A stretch of DNA of 64,000 bases, taken from Ureibacillus thermophilus. GTDB taxonomy: Bacteria > Bacillota > Bacilli > Bacillales_A > Planococcaceae. The DNA lies in assembly GCF_004331915.1 (NCBI RefSeq), contig NZ_CP036528.1, positions 1,644,780-1,708,779 of the forward strand, written 5' to 3'. Position 1 is the stretch's first letter. Every line of letters starts with the position of its first letter. Shown here piece after piece: positions 1-8,841 of the stretch. The position numbers were made by a program, and so were the translations under genes. The notes below the pieces were generated by a model. The model searched no databases and was not told the DNA's origin. It worked only from the letters and a program-made list of their open reading frames with translations.

Positions 1-99
1 TGAAAACTTGCGTCAATGATCTTAATTGAACCGCCGTATACGGAACCGTACGTACGGTGGTGTGAGAGGACGGGAGTTAATCGCTCCCTCCTACTCGAT
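1..99 (+). mobile_element. Group II intron, 3' tail (copy 1, truncated by window edge)
   Basis: Positions 1-99 match the last 98-99 bases of the full intron at 44048-45873 with one substitution seen (position 18, g here, t there). The segment holds the last codons of the intron reverse transcriptase, a domain V-like hairpin (pairing around CCGTA and TACGG, about 30-70) and a domain VI-like hairpin ending in the AT expected of a group II intron 3' boundary. The substitution makes the reading frame end in Arg-Gln-stop instead of Arg-Gln-Leu-Ser-stop. Only four bases separate the intron end from the ferredoxin stop codon, which lies on the other strand. The rest of this copy lies outside the window, so whether its RT is intact cannot be seen. 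Confidence 0.85.
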
Positions 100-103
100 T
101 GTC

Positions 104-370
<267 letters not shown>

Positions 371-460
371 CTATCGAGCTTCCTAGTTAAAGCTTCTTTA
401 TTATTCTAAAACTGTTTATATTACTTTTCAACATCAAGACTGTAAAATGGAGGTTCTGAT

Positions 461-1501
461 TTGCTATTTCAGTATTTAGTCTTAAATATTCTAAAAATCC
501 TAGAAAATGAACGAACCATTTCTTCCCCTTATCATTTGTTGAAAGGGAAGCGATCAGGCCAGACGATTCAAGATGTAGGCATTTTTCATTTGCATCCATA
601 CTTTGGCATCTTCCCAAAATTGTCGCGAAATACTTATGATGAAGTCATTCAAAAACTTGTAGAGCAGCAATACATTTTTTTAACAGAAAACAGTTTCCGA
701 TTGACTGATAAAGGAAATGCTGAGTGGCGGCAGTATGACCCTCTTCCTTTAAACGGATGGCAATATCGGGGAAATGAACACCTCTTTTTCTCAAGGCTAT
801 CCCTCGTCGTCCAAAGTTTATCCCATGCTAAAGAAAAGGTAATGACCTTCAGCCCCATTCAAAAGGATGAAGACATTCAAAGATGGGTGAAAGGATTTTT
901 AATGAGACATGATTATAAATCGGGACTCCTCAGCCATAATCTATACGATGAAATGCTGCAAAGCCTTGGAAGCGCCAAAGTCCATGAACAGGCAAAAGAA
1001 ATTGTGGTGAAGCGTTTAACAGGCTACAAAATCCATGGCTTTACTTGGGAGCAGCTCAGCAAGGAATTGGAGATAGAAGAATTGGATGTTCAACTGTTAT
1101 TTGTTGCCTGCCTTCATCAATGGCTGAATGAAATTTTGTCAAACCCTCATCCATATCCTTATTTATATCAAATGACGAATCAAGTGCGTTCGGAAATTCC
1201 GTTGACCGGTTCAGCTTATTATACGGCCCTTTTATTTAAAAAAGGGTATTCTGTTGAACAAATAAGCCAAATACGGAAGCTAAAGCGAAGCACGATTGAA
1301 GACCATTTAGTGGAATTGGCAATCAACGACCCTACTTTTCCAATCGAACAGTTCATCCAATCCGAAGATATACAAAAAGTTCTTTATGCGGTAGAAGATT
1401 ATCAAACGAAAAAGCTGAAAGTCCTCCGAGAAGTACTTCCCAATTTATCCTATTTCCAATTGCGTCTGGCTCTTGTGAGAGGTGAAATCAAATGCAATTA
1501 G
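461..1501 (+). CDS. ypbB: YpbB-like protein with C-terminal helix-turn-helix, RecQ partner gene
   Basis: Protein of 346 residues resembling YpbB, which precedes the RecQ-type helicase gene recS in Bacillus. The start is taken as TTG at 461, seven bases after GGAGG; no ATG lies nearby in frame. The N-terminal two thirds is alpha-helical with no motif I can name. The last third (about residues 245-340) looks like the helix-turn-helix found in RQC/HRDC-associated YpbB proteins, with a segment reading GYSVEQISQIRKLKRSTIEDHL. Its 3' end overlaps the helicase start by ten bases, implying translational coupling. A function with the helicase is inferred only from this coupling and from the family. 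Confidence 0.82.
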   Translation: MLFQYLVLNILKILENERTISSPYHLLKGKRSGQTIQDVGIFHLHPYFGIFPKLSRNTYDEVIQKLVEQQYIFLTENSFRLTDKGNAEWRQYDPLPLNGWQYRGNEHLFFSRLSLVVQSLSHAKEKVMTFSPIQKDEDIQRWVKGFLMRHDYKSGLLSHNLYDEMLQSLGSAKVHEQAKEIVVKRLTGYKIHGFTWEQLSKELEIEELDVQLLFVACLHQWLNEILSNPHPYPYLYQMTNQVRSEIPLTGSAYYTALLFKKGYSVEQISQIRKLKRSTIEDHLVELAINDPTFPIEQFIQSEDIQKVLYAVEDYQTKKLKVLREVLPNLSYFQLRLALVRGEIKCN

Positions 1502-2934
1502 AACAGCTCTTAAAAAAACATTTTGGTTATCCTTCCTTTCGCCCTGGCCAAAAGGAAGTCATTGAGCAATTATTAAATGGACGAGACACTATCGCCCTGC
1601 TTCCGACAGGTATGGGGAAATCGTTATGCTACCAGCTACCGGGATACATATTCAACATGCCGGTATTGATTATTTCGCCGCTACTTTCCCTCATGCAAGA
1701 CCAAGTGGATCAGATGAAACAGTTTGGAGAGAAGAGAGTTGTGGCCATCAATTCTTTCTTAAATCGAAAGGAAAAGCAGCATGTATTAAATCATTTACAT
1801 GGATATCGTTTTATTTTTATTTCTCCAGAAATGTTGGTCCAGCAGCAAGTCATGAATCGGCTGAATGAGTTGGATTTGGCTCTGATTGTGGTGGATGAGG
1901 CCCACTGCATTTCCCAGTGGGGATTTGATTTTCGCCCGGATTATTTAAAAATAGGGGAAGTATTCAAAGAAAACCGCCCGCCCATATTGGCATTATCCGC
2001 AACGGCGACGGAAAAAGTGCTGGAAGATATCCGCCGTTTCTTAATGATGAAAGCGCCTTTTGAATATATCCATTCTGTAGACCGCCCAAATATTCGCTTT
2101 GGAAAAAAGGTTTTTCAAACTAAGGAAGAAAAAATGGAATGGCTTCTCGAGCATGTTTCCCATACGGAAGGGCCAGGCATTATTTATACCCGCTCAAGAA
2201 AAAGAACGGAAGAATTGGCATCGCAATTGTTGGAGCGCGGGGTGTCCGTTTCTTCTTATCATGGAGGGAAAGAAGGGGAAGATCGTCAATTTATCCAGCA
2301 GCAGTTTATTGAAGGCTCCCTTGAGTGGATTGTAGCCACGAATGCTTTTGGCATGGGGGTTCATAAAGAAAATGTGCGCCAAATCATTCACGATACGATG
2401 CCATCGAATGTGGCGGATTATATGCAAGAAGTTGGAAGAGCGGGGCGGGATGGACAAGATGCCATTGCCATTTTATTGTATTGCGATGGAGATGAAGAAG
2501 TTGCCCGATTTATTGCTACAGAAGATTTGCCGAATGAAAATCATATAGAATGGTACGAAGAATATGCGAATAAGAACATTAATCCAAAAGAGATGATTCA
2601 AGATGGGCTGATTTCTGAAACCACTTTCCGCGTGCTGCATTATTGGATGAATCTTTATTCAAAGGAAGAAGTGAAAGGAATTTTCCGCCAAATGGCAGGT
2701 GAAAAATATCGATTAGTGTATGAGATGCTGAAAGTTGTTAAAAGTGACTGCTGCATCCGGGAACAGCTCGTCCACTATTTTGGACAAAAGTTAAAGGAAA
2801 AGCCGGAACATTGCTGCGAACATTGCGGCATCGATTATCAGCGCTTCCTTCATCCGAGAAAAGAGTTCTATACAAAGCACGTAAACTTTAATTGGCAATT
2901 GCGACTGCGACAAATATTGATAGGAATTGACTGA
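1492..2934 (+). CDS. recS: RecQ-family ATP-dependent DNA helicase (RecS-like, short form)
   Basis: Superfamily 2 3'-5' DNA helicase of 480 residues. Seen in order: a motif 0 region with FRPGQ, Walker A TGMGKS (Lys43), the DEAH box in VVDEAHCISQWGFDFRPDY, the SAT motif, and motif VI EVGRAGRDGQ. A cysteine cluster near the C-terminus (CC near 425 and CCEHC near 455) fits the zinc-binding RQC subdomain. There is no HRDC domain after it, which fits the short RecQ of Bacillus (RecS, about 496 residues) rather than E. coli RecQ (about 610). ATG at 1492 follows GAGGTGA. It is co-transcribed with ypbB. Role is recombination and stalled-fork processing by family. Confidence 0.93.
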   Translation: MQLEQLLKKHFGYPSFRPGQKEVIEQLLNGRDTIALLPTGMGKSLCYQLPGYIFNMPVLIISPLLSLMQDQVDQMKQFGEKRVVAINSFLNRKEKQHVLNHLHGYRFIFISPEMLVQQQVMNRLNELDLALIVVDEAHCISQWGFDFRPDYLKIGEVFKENRPPILALSATATEKVLEDIRRFLMMKAPFEYIHSVDRPNIRFGKKVFQTKEEKMEWLLEHVSHTEGPGIIYTRSRKRTEELASQLLERGVSVSSYHGGKEGEDRQFIQQQFIEGSLEWIVATNAFGMGVHKENVRQIIHDTMPSNVADYMQEVGRAGRDGQDAIAILLYCDGDEEVARFIATEDLPNENHIEWYEEYANKNINPKEMIQDGLISETTFRVLHYWMNLYSKEEVKGIFRQMAGEKYRLVYEMLKVVKSDCCIREQLVHYFGQKLKEKPEHCCEHCGIDYQRFLHPRKEFYTKHVNFNWQLRLRQILIGID

Positions 2935-3048
2935 AAAAGCAACAACCCTTTCTTTTTCGACAAAATTCTATGAAAATAGAAATTTCCTCTCATTTACTTT
3001 TTCTATAATTTTCGTCATAATTAAATCAGACGTATTGGGAGGTGCCGT

Positions 3049-3672
3049 ATGACTGAAAAAGATTTTCGCCAAAAGATAGAAGAACATCGACAAAGGATTG
3101 AGATAGAAGATGCGAAAACTAGATTAAGCCGCACTGAGCGTCGCCGCAAAAAGAAGAAAAAATCAAAAGAAACTCCATTGCTGACAACACTCACGGTGAT
3201 TTTAATCGGCATCCCTTTAGCCATCTTAATTTATGTGTGGGGCTTTTGGGAACCGGACCAGGAAGAAGTGGCAGTTGATAAAGACGAGAATGTTGTGGAA
3301 ATTCAAAGAAACAATGAAGTATCAGCGAAAACCAATGAAAATGATGAGGATTTAGAAGAGAAAGAAACTTCATCTGAAACGGCAAAAAAAGATGGCAAAT
3401 CCGACGATGAAGAAAAGCCATCAGCAAAAGAGAAAAAGAATAATCAATCAAATCAAGAAGAAAAAGCTTCTACATCAAAAATAAATCATAATGCTTCCGA
3501 GAAGCAAACTTCTTCGCAAACAATACATACTGTAAGCGCGAACGAAACTTTATTCCGTATTGCTAAGCGATATTATAGCGACCCAATCAGCGGCGTCGAA
3601 AAAATTAAAAGAGCTAATCATTTGTCTTCGGATGTGATTAGTCCAGGACAGTCGCTTGTCATCCCGGAATAA
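3049..3672 (+). CDS. ypbE: Membrane-anchored LysM-domain protein (YpbE-like)
   Basis: Protein of 207 residues in four parts. Residues 1-45 are highly charged with a run of Arg/Lys (cytoplasmic). One membrane segment follows at about 45-66. A long acidic, low-complexity Glu/Lys/Ser/Asn linker covers about 70-155. A single LysM domain (HTVSANETLFRIAKRYY then SPGQSLVIP) occupies the last 50 residues. LysM domains bind the glycan of peptidoglycan, so the protein probably spans from membrane to wall. There is no catalytic domain. It sits in the ypbE position of the Bacillus gene order. GGGAGG precedes the ATG. Confidence 0.85.
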   Translation: MTEKDFRQKIEEHRQRIEIEDAKTRLSRTERRRKKKKKSKETPLLTTLTVILIGIPLAILIYVWGFWEPDQEEVAVDKDENVVEIQRNNEVSAKTNENDEDLEEKETSSETAKKDGKSDDEEKPSAKEKKNNQSNQEEKASTSKINHNASEKQTSSQTIHTVSANETLFRIAKRYYSDPISGVEKIKRANHLSSDVISPGQSLVIPE

Positions 3673-3702
3673 AATCAAGTAAAATATTATACATTACTGT
3701 TG

Positions 3703-3734
3703 AAAAGACGCTGGTTGTTCACCACGTCTTTTTG
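3703..3734 (+). terminator. Rho-independent terminator after ypbE
   Basis: Stem built from AAAGACG and CGTCTTT, extended by TGGT/ACCA with one bulged C, followed by a run of T. It lies 30 bases after the ypbE stop and just before the phosphoesterase ribosome site. Confidence 0.65.
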
Positions 3735-3758
3735 TTTTACCGGGAGGGGTGCTTGTAC

Positions 3759-4517
3759 ATGGTTGGTTTGGCAGCGGTCCTTGTTATTTGTTCAGGGCTT
3801 TTACTCTACATGGTGAAGATAGCCTTTGAAAATAACGTCGTGCGCCATAAATTAACGTTAAAAGGAATGAAGGAAAAATATTCAATTTTTTTTATTTCCG
3901 ATATCCATACCCGCACCATTAGCGATAAAATGATTCAAAGCATTAATGAACCTATTCAGGCTGTCATTATTGGAGGGGATTTAGCGGACAAAAGAACGCC
4001 GATTTCGAAAATTTATCAAAATCTGAAGCTTCTCCGCTCATTAGGCCCTGTTTATTTTATTTGGGGGAATAACGATCGGGAAGTGGGGGAAGAACGTCTA
4101 AGAAAGATTTTTCAAGAGATGGACGTGCAAATTATCGAGAATGATGCGGTTCTTCTGCCGAATATGATGAACAGATGCTGGCTTAGTGCAGTAGATGATG
4201 TTTCATCGCGCAAAGCTGATCCGCAAAAAGCCTTTGAAAAATGCCAACCAGAGGATGCGGTGATTTTTGTGTCCCATAATCCAATGCTTTTTTCACGAAT
4301 CAAAAATTTTCATGCGGATGTTTGGCTGGCTGGACATTTGCATGGAGGACAAATTCGATTTGGCCCTTTCGGCATTCATCCCCTAGGCTCTTTTACCTCT
4401 GTTGAAGGAAAATATACCCTCATTAGCAATGGCTACGGAACAACAATGATTCCTTTGCGCTTTGGTGCAAAACCCGAGTGCCACATCATCGAGATAAATT
4501 TTCAAGATACCTTCTAA
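3759..4517 (+). CDS. Membrane-anchored metallophosphoesterase (YpbG-like)
   Basis: Calcineurin-type phosphoesterase of about 252 residues. The N-terminal 20 residues form a membrane anchor (Gly-Leu-Ala-Ala-Val rich). Metal-site motifs appear in the family order: SDIH (D-x-H), GGD, GNND, SHNP and AGHLHGGQ. This is the arrangement of the YkuE/YpbG group, some of which act on phospholipid head groups; the substrate here is not known. ATG at 3759 lies nine bases after GGGAGGGG; an upstream TTG at 3732 precedes that site and is rejected. The gene falls between ypbE and ypdA as in related genomes, with gudB absent. Confidence 0.85.
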   Translation: MVGLAAVLVICSGLLLYMVKIAFENNVVRHKLTLKGMKEKYSIFFISDIHTRTISDKMIQSINEPIQAVIIGGDLADKRTPISKIYQNLKLLRSLGPVYFIWGNNDREVGEERLRKIFQEMDVQIIENDAVLLPNMMNRCWLSAVDDVSSRKADPQKAFEKCQPEDAVIFVSHNPMLFSRIKNFHADVWLAGHLHGGQIRFGPFGIHPLGSFTSVEGKYTLISNGYGTTMIPLRFGAKPECHIIEINFQDTF

Positions 4518-4582
4518 CCCCATAGTTGACAATTCGCGGTATAATAATCTAGTAGTTTGTTGAATATAAGGAGTTGTGAACA

Positions 4583-5554
4583 ATGCAAAAAGTAGATGCG
4601 ATTATCGTTGGAGGAGGCCCTTGTGGTTTATCGGCAGCGATTGAATTGCAAAATATCGGGTTGAAGCCGATTGTGATTGAGAAAGGCAATGTGGTGAATG
4701 CCCTTTATCATTATCCAACCCACCAAACCTTTTTCTCCACAAGTGAAAAATTGGCCATTGGCGATGTGCCGTTCATTATAGAGCAGCGGAAGCCGAGCAG
4801 AAATCAAGCCCTTGTCTATTATCGCGAAGTAGTAAAATTAAAAAATATTCATGTGAACCGTTTTGAGAAAGTATTGTCTGTGGAAAAACGTCCGGATGGG
4901 TTATTCACCGTTACATCGGATAAAGCTCAATATGAAACACCTTATGTTGTTTTGGCAACAGGCTATTATGACCATCCAAATTATATGAATGTTCCTGGAG
5001 AAGATTTGCCAAAAGTGTTCCATTATTTTAAAGAAGCCCATCCTTTTTTTGATACAGATGTCCTTGTCGTTGGAGGAAAAAACTCAGCGGTTGATGCAGC
5101 GCTGGAATTGCATAAAGCAGGGGCCCGCGTAACAGTTGCATACCGCGGCAATGACTTTTCACCGAGCATTAAACCATGGATTTTGCCGGAATTCCAATCA
5201 TTGATTCGAAACGGTGAAGTAGTGATGCACTTCAACACGACGGTGAAAGAGATTCGTGAAAAAGAAGTGGTCTTAAATATCGATGGCAAAGAAGAAGTAA
5301 TAAAAAACGATTTCGTCTTTGCTATGACCGGTTATCATCCTGACCATGAGTTTATTCGAAAAATCGGCGTAACGATAGATGAAGAAACAGGACGTCCTAC
5401 ATATGATCCAGAGACAATGGAATCCAATGTAGAAAATTTATTTATTGCCGGGGTGCTTGCTGCCGGAAATAATGCGAATGAAATTTTCATCGAGAATGGA
5501 AAATTCCACGGGGGCTTTATTGCAAAGGCGATTGAAAATAAGAGAAATCAATAA
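4583..5554 (+). CDS. ypdA: YpdA, bacillithiol disulfide reductase (FAD/NADPH)
   Basis: Flavoprotein of 323 residues with the thioredoxin-reductase-like fold. FAD-binding GGGPCG is at 9-14, and the Cys at 13 is the conserved YpdA cysteine. The NAD(P)-binding GGKNSA is near 164. The C-terminal FAD motif lies in NLFIAGVLAAG. There is no CxxC pair as in thioredoxin reductase, which is typical of YpdA. By family it reduces oxidised bacillithiol (BSSB) with NADPH. bshA at 38363 shows the same cell makes bacillithiol, so the two genes belong to one redox system. AAGGAG lies before the ATG. The dyad that begins repeat B, 12 bases after the stop, probably terminates it. Confidence 0.93.
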   Translation: MQKVDAIIVGGGPCGLSAAIELQNIGLKPIVIEKGNVVNALYHYPTHQTFFSTSEKLAIGDVPFIIEQRKPSRNQALVYYREVVKLKNIHVNRFEKVLSVEKRPDGLFTVTSDKAQYETPYVVLATGYYDHPNYMNVPGEDLPKVFHYFKEAHPFFDTDVLVVGGKNSAVDAALELHKAGARVTVAYRGNDFSPSIKPWILPEFQSLIRNGEVVMHFNTTVKEIREKEVVLNIDGKEEVIKNDFVFAMTGYHPDHEFIRKIGVTIDEETGRPTYDPETMESNVENLFIAGVLAAGNNANEIFIENGKFHGGFIAKAIENKRNQ

Positions 5555-5566
5555 TTCTTAAAAAAA

Positions 5567-5740
5567 GGGGACGTCTGAAAAGTTGAGACGTCCCCATTGC
5601 GGCTTTAGCTAGAGTTTTTGCCGCAGATAAATTGCGGACGAGGAGGCGCGTTTTGTGACCACCGCAGGGAAAATTTTTAAGAGAATATTCCTATAAGAAG
5701 TAAGGCTGTTTCCGAAAGTGTTCGACTTTCGGAAACAGCC
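5567..5740 (+). repeat. Dispersed structured repeat B, copy 1
   Basis: About 174 bases, found again in inverted orientation at 35165-35341. Each end is a hairpin. The left one is GGGGACGTCT paired with AGACGTCCCC. The right one is GGCTGTTTCCGAAAGT paired with its complement around a GTTCG loop, followed by CTTTTT. The middle has conserved blocks including GCGGCTTTAGCTAG, GAGGAGGCGCGTTTTGT and ACCACCGCAGGGAAA. The end stems pair in both copies although their sequence differs, so structure seems conserved. It fills the whole 258-base gap between ypdA and prsW and probably serves as terminator for ypdA. No coding potential is seen. Confidence 0.85.
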
Positions 5741-5812
5741 CTTTTTATTGTTTTCCTTTAAAAAAGATAGTTGTTACTATAAAATATAATTATATGGAAG
5801 GGAGCGTCGATA

Positions 5813-6487
5813 TTGTTTATATTACTTTCTGCAGCGATTGCTCCAGGTTGTGCGTTATTTAGTTATTTTTATTTGCGGAATCAAATGGCGACGGAACCTC
5901 GAAAAACCCTTTTTCGGACATTTATTTTTGGCCTTTTAATCACTTTCCCAATTATGTTCATTCAATATGTTGTACAGGAGGAAGGGATTATCGCCAATCC
6001 GTTTCTTCGCAATGTTATTTTTACCGGTGCATTGGAAGAATTTTTTAAGTGGTTCATTATTTATGCCTTTATTTTTCGCCATGTAGAATTTGACGATCCG
6101 TATGACGGGATTTTGTATGGAGCAGCTGCTTCTTTAGGGTTTGCCACATTGGAAAACATTCTTTACTTACTTACGTTCGGAATTGACACCGCTTTTATGC
6201 GCGCTTTATTGCCTGTATCAAGCCATGCGTTATTTGGCGTTGTGATGGGGTATTATTTTGGAAGAAGCAAGTTTACGAAAACGAAATATTCAAAGGAATT
6301 TTTAGCCTTATCTCTCATAGCTCCATTTATTTTGCATGTCATCTATAATTCTATTTTAATGTTCGAAGATTACTGGCTATATTTAATGGCGCCGTTTATG
6401 CTGTTTTTATGGTGGTTTGCTTTAAAGAAAGTTAAACTTGCCCATGAGCATTTAATTAAACATTTAGTGGAACAAAATAAAATTTAG
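5813..6487 (+). CDS. prsW: PrsW-family intramembrane metalloprotease
   Basis: Polytopic membrane protein of 224 residues. Family signatures are visible: EEFFK (EExxK, about 79-83), a second motif FATLEN, and His residues in SSHALFG and PFILHVIYN. About seven hydrophobic segments are apparent. In Bacillus subtilis PrsW performs the first (site-1) cleavage of the anti-sigma factor RsiW in response to antimicrobial peptides and envelope stress; whether RsiW is the substrate here cannot be seen. The start is TTG at 5813, nine bases after GGAAGGGAG. A TATAAT at 5785 may be the minus 10 box. Gene position before sleB is conserved. Confidence 0.92.
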   Translation: MFILLSAAIAPGCALFSYFYLRNQMATEPRKTLFRTFIFGLLITFPIMFIQYVVQEEGIIANPFLRNVIFTGALEEFFKWFIIYAFIFRHVEFDDPYDGILYGAAASLGFATLENILYLLTFGIDTAFMRALLPVSSHALFGVVMGYYFGRSKFTKTKYSKEFLALSLIAPFILHVIYNSILMFEDYWLYLMAPFMLFLWWFALKKVKLAHEHLIKHLVEQNKI

Positions 6488-6526
6488 AAAGACTTGAAAG
6501 AACCAATGTACTTTCAGGTCTTTTTT
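6488..6526 (+). terminator. Rho-independent terminator after prsW
   Basis: Stem AAGACTTGAAAG with CTTTCAGGTCTT (one G-T pair) and a run of six T, starting one base after the prsW stop codon. Confidence 0.85.
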
Positions 6527-6540
6527 ATTTTTTAAAAACA

Positions 6541-6570
6541 ACCATAAAAATTTGTTCACTGTACATAATA
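6541..6570 (+). promoter_or_regulatory. Possible sigma-G promoter for sleB
   Basis: CCATA at 6542-6546 followed by 17 bases and CATAATA at 6564-6570 resembles the forespore sigma-G consensus. sleB is a known sigma-G gene in Bacillus, which makes the match more believable. The distance to the sleB start is about 99 bases. Confidence 0.4.
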
Positions 6571-6668
6571 ATCCCTGAATGGTCGTTTCGATTGAAGATG
6601 CGGCCATTTTTTCATGATGGGTATAAATGTTGCTAAATTTAACATGCTATGAAAAAGGAGTGAAAGAG

Positions 6669-7463
6669 ATGTTCAGAAAAATTCTTGTTGTCATGCTATA
6701 TTTCATCGCTGCATTTAGCACGATTGCGCTTATGAAACCAGAAGAATCTTTCGCTTTTTCCAATCAAGTTATTGAACGGGGTGCCTTTGGCGATGACGTA
6801 ATCGAGCTGCAAGCAAGATTGCAATATTTAGGATTCTATCACGGAAAAATCGATGGAAAGTTCGGATACGGAACGTATTGGGCATTGCGAAACTTCCAGG
6901 AAAGCTACGGTTTAAAAGTGGATGGAATTGCTGGTGCAGAAACAAAAAGGGTGCTCGTGAGAAACAGCGATTTTGACCGGGAATGGGTACATGCGCAAAT
7001 CAATGCCGGCAGAGAATTTACTTATTATGGAGGAATACCGCTTGACCAACAAGTAAAAGGAGGAAGAGGTTCATCGGGAAGTACAAGTTATCAGCTGCCT
7101 TCCAAATTTACAGAGCAGGATTTGCAGCTGATGGCGAATGCGGTTTACGGTGAAGCAAGAGGAGAGCCATACGAAGGGCAAGTAGCGGTGGCGGCAGTAA
7201 TTCTAAATCGATTAGAATCACCAGATTTCCCTAATACCATTTCCGAAATTATTTTCCAACCAGGTGCATTTACAGCAGTGGCAGATGGACAAATTTGGTT
7301 GACGCCAAATGAACGGGCGAAACAAGCCGTTCTTGATGCGATGAGCGGATGGGATCCATCTGAAAACGCCCTTTATTACTTTAACCCGCAAACAGCTACA
7401 AGCAAATGGATTTGGACAAGGCCGCAAATAAAACAAATTGGTAATCACATCTTTTGCTATTAA
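6669..7463 (+). CDS. sleB: SleB, spore cortex-lytic transglycosylase
   Basis: Germination enzyme that cuts the muramic-delta-lactam-containing spore cortex. 264 residues from ATG 6669, placed after AAGGAGTG; a longer frame from 6627 has no ribosome site. Seen in order: a signal peptide (about 1-32, ending near SFAF), a peptidoglycan-binding repeat (about 40-100, FGDDVIELQARLQYLGFY), a linker, and the Hydrolase_2/SleB catalytic domain (about 150-264) starting at AVYGEARGEP with the catalytic Glu in the GEARGE stretch. It is followed 12 bases later by ypeB, as in nearly all Bacillales. YpeB is required for SleB to assemble in spores. Confidence 0.96.
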   Translation: MFRKILVVMLYFIAAFSTIALMKPEESFAFSNQVIERGAFGDDVIELQARLQYLGFYHGKIDGKFGYGTYWALRNFQESYGLKVDGIAGAETKRVLVRNSDFDREWVHAQINAGREFTYYGGIPLDQQVKGGRGSSGSTSYQLPSKFTEQDLQLMANAVYGEARGEPYEGQVAVAAVILNRLESPDFPNTISEIIFQPGAFTAVADGQIWLTPNERAKQAVLDAMSGWDPSENALYYFNPQTATSKWIWTRPQIKQIGNHIFCY

Positions 7464-7475
7464 AGGAGCGACGTT

Positions 7476-8765
7476 ATGAAAAGTTTAGTGTATTTACTTT
7501 CCATTGCTGTGATAGCATTAGGGTTTTATGCATACGATGTCCGTTCGGATAATCAACAGTTGAAACAAACAATACATGCTCAATATACAAATTCTTTATC
7601 CAGCGCCAGCGAAAAATTATCTTATTTAGAACGGTCTGTAGCACAATCTTTATTGTTCCAAGATGAGAAAGCATTGCAAAATGAACTTGATAATATTTGG
7701 CGTACGAGCAATGAATTGCGTTCATTTATCAGCAGTTTGCCGCTTAATCAAGAGGTGGCCAATCAATGGCTTCGTTATATTGGGAAAATTGGCGATGAAG
7801 CAAAAAGAGCGTCAACGAATGGAGATTATGAAACTTGGCAAAAGAAAATGAATGTCGTTCATAATAATTTAGAAAAATTAACAGAGGAATGGGCTGTTGC
7901 GACTGCTCAGTTTTATGAAAATGATGAAGACTTTGATAAATGGAAGCAAGTAGCAAAAATGGATCTCGAAGAATCTCCTTTTAAAAATTTGGCATCCAAT
8001 TTAAAAACTTACACGGAAAAGGATTTCCCTTTAACAACAAGTGAGTCCGACTGGCTGAAAAAGCGCGATTTGAAACATATCAGAGATCGGGAAATTACGA
8101 AGGATGAAGCCATTCAAGTTTTGGAACAATTAGTTCCGGGAATTAAAGATGCCACTTATACCGTTTCGAAAAACAAGGAAGATGCACCATATCCTTTCTA
8201 TCACATTCAATTTGTGAAAGGCAGCCGTGTAGGATATGCAGACATTACTGTAAAAGGTGGACACTTAATCTCCTTCTTGTCTGAACGTCCTGTTCAGCCG
8301 GATCGTAATATTACGCAAGAAAAAGTGAAAGAACTGACAAATCAATTTATTGAACGTGCTGGATATGATGATCTACAAATCATTGAAATGCGTGAAAACC
8401 ATGAAGCATGGCACGTTCACCTTGCACGGGTGGCTGGTAAACACAATGCAATCGTCTATCCAGATGGCATCCAAATGAAAATATCGAAAGACAGCGGTGA
8501 ATTATTAGGGTTGAATGCAATGGAATATGTCCAAAAGGAAACGATCAATGATGATCAACCAGTGAACCCAATCGACTGGAAACAGTTTTTCCGTCCAAAT
8601 ACTGTGGTGGAAGAAGAACGCTTCATTTATACAGAAAATGAAGTTTATCAGCTAAGATTATGCTACGAAGTGATTGCGCGATTTGAGGACAATATTAATG
8701 AAACTTACCGAATAGTTGTGGATACGGAGAACCATGATGTTTTAAAAGTGGAGCAATTACCATAA
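7476..8765 (+). CDS. ypeB: YpeB, germination protein required for SleB
   Basis: 429 residues, close to the usual 450. The N-terminus has a short hydrophobic signal-anchor (about 4-20). A helical region follows to about residue 200. The C-terminal half carries PepSY-like repeats (about 205-425; for example YPFYHIQFVKGSRVGYADITVK and a second unit near DLQIIEMRENHEAWHVH). In Bacillus YpeB stabilises and localises SleB in the spore inner membrane, and each protein needs the other. AAAGGAG lies before the ATG. The sleB-ypeB spacing of 12 bases indicates one forespore transcript. No terminator is obvious after it. Confidence 0.95.
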   Translation: MKSLVYLLSIAVIALGFYAYDVRSDNQQLKQTIHAQYTNSLSSASEKLSYLERSVAQSLLFQDEKALQNELDNIWRTSNELRSFISSLPLNQEVANQWLRYIGKIGDEAKRASTNGDYETWQKKMNVVHNNLEKLTEEWAVATAQFYENDEDFDKWKQVAKMDLEESPFKNLASNLKTYTEKDFPLTTSESDWLKKRDLKHIRDREITKDEAIQVLEQLVPGIKDATYTVSKNKEDAPYPFYHIQFVKGSRVGYADITVKGGHLISFLSERPVQPDRNITQEKVKELTNQFIERAGYDDLQIIEMRENHEAWHVHLARVAGKHNAIVYPDGIQMKISKDSGELLGLNAMEYVQKETINDDQPVNPIDWKQFFRPNTVVEEERFIYTENEVYQLRLCYEVIARFEDNINETYRIVVDTENHDVLKVEQLP

Positions 8766-8841
8766 TTGTTCAAATACCCTAGAATTTTTAACCGTTTCGT
8801 GCAATAATTAATATTAGATTATTGTGCGAGGCGATTAATCA

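Noticed and set aside
1492-1501. Possible frameshift between ypbB and the recQ-type gene
   Set aside because: The ten-base overlap is the normal coupled arrangement and both proteins are complete.
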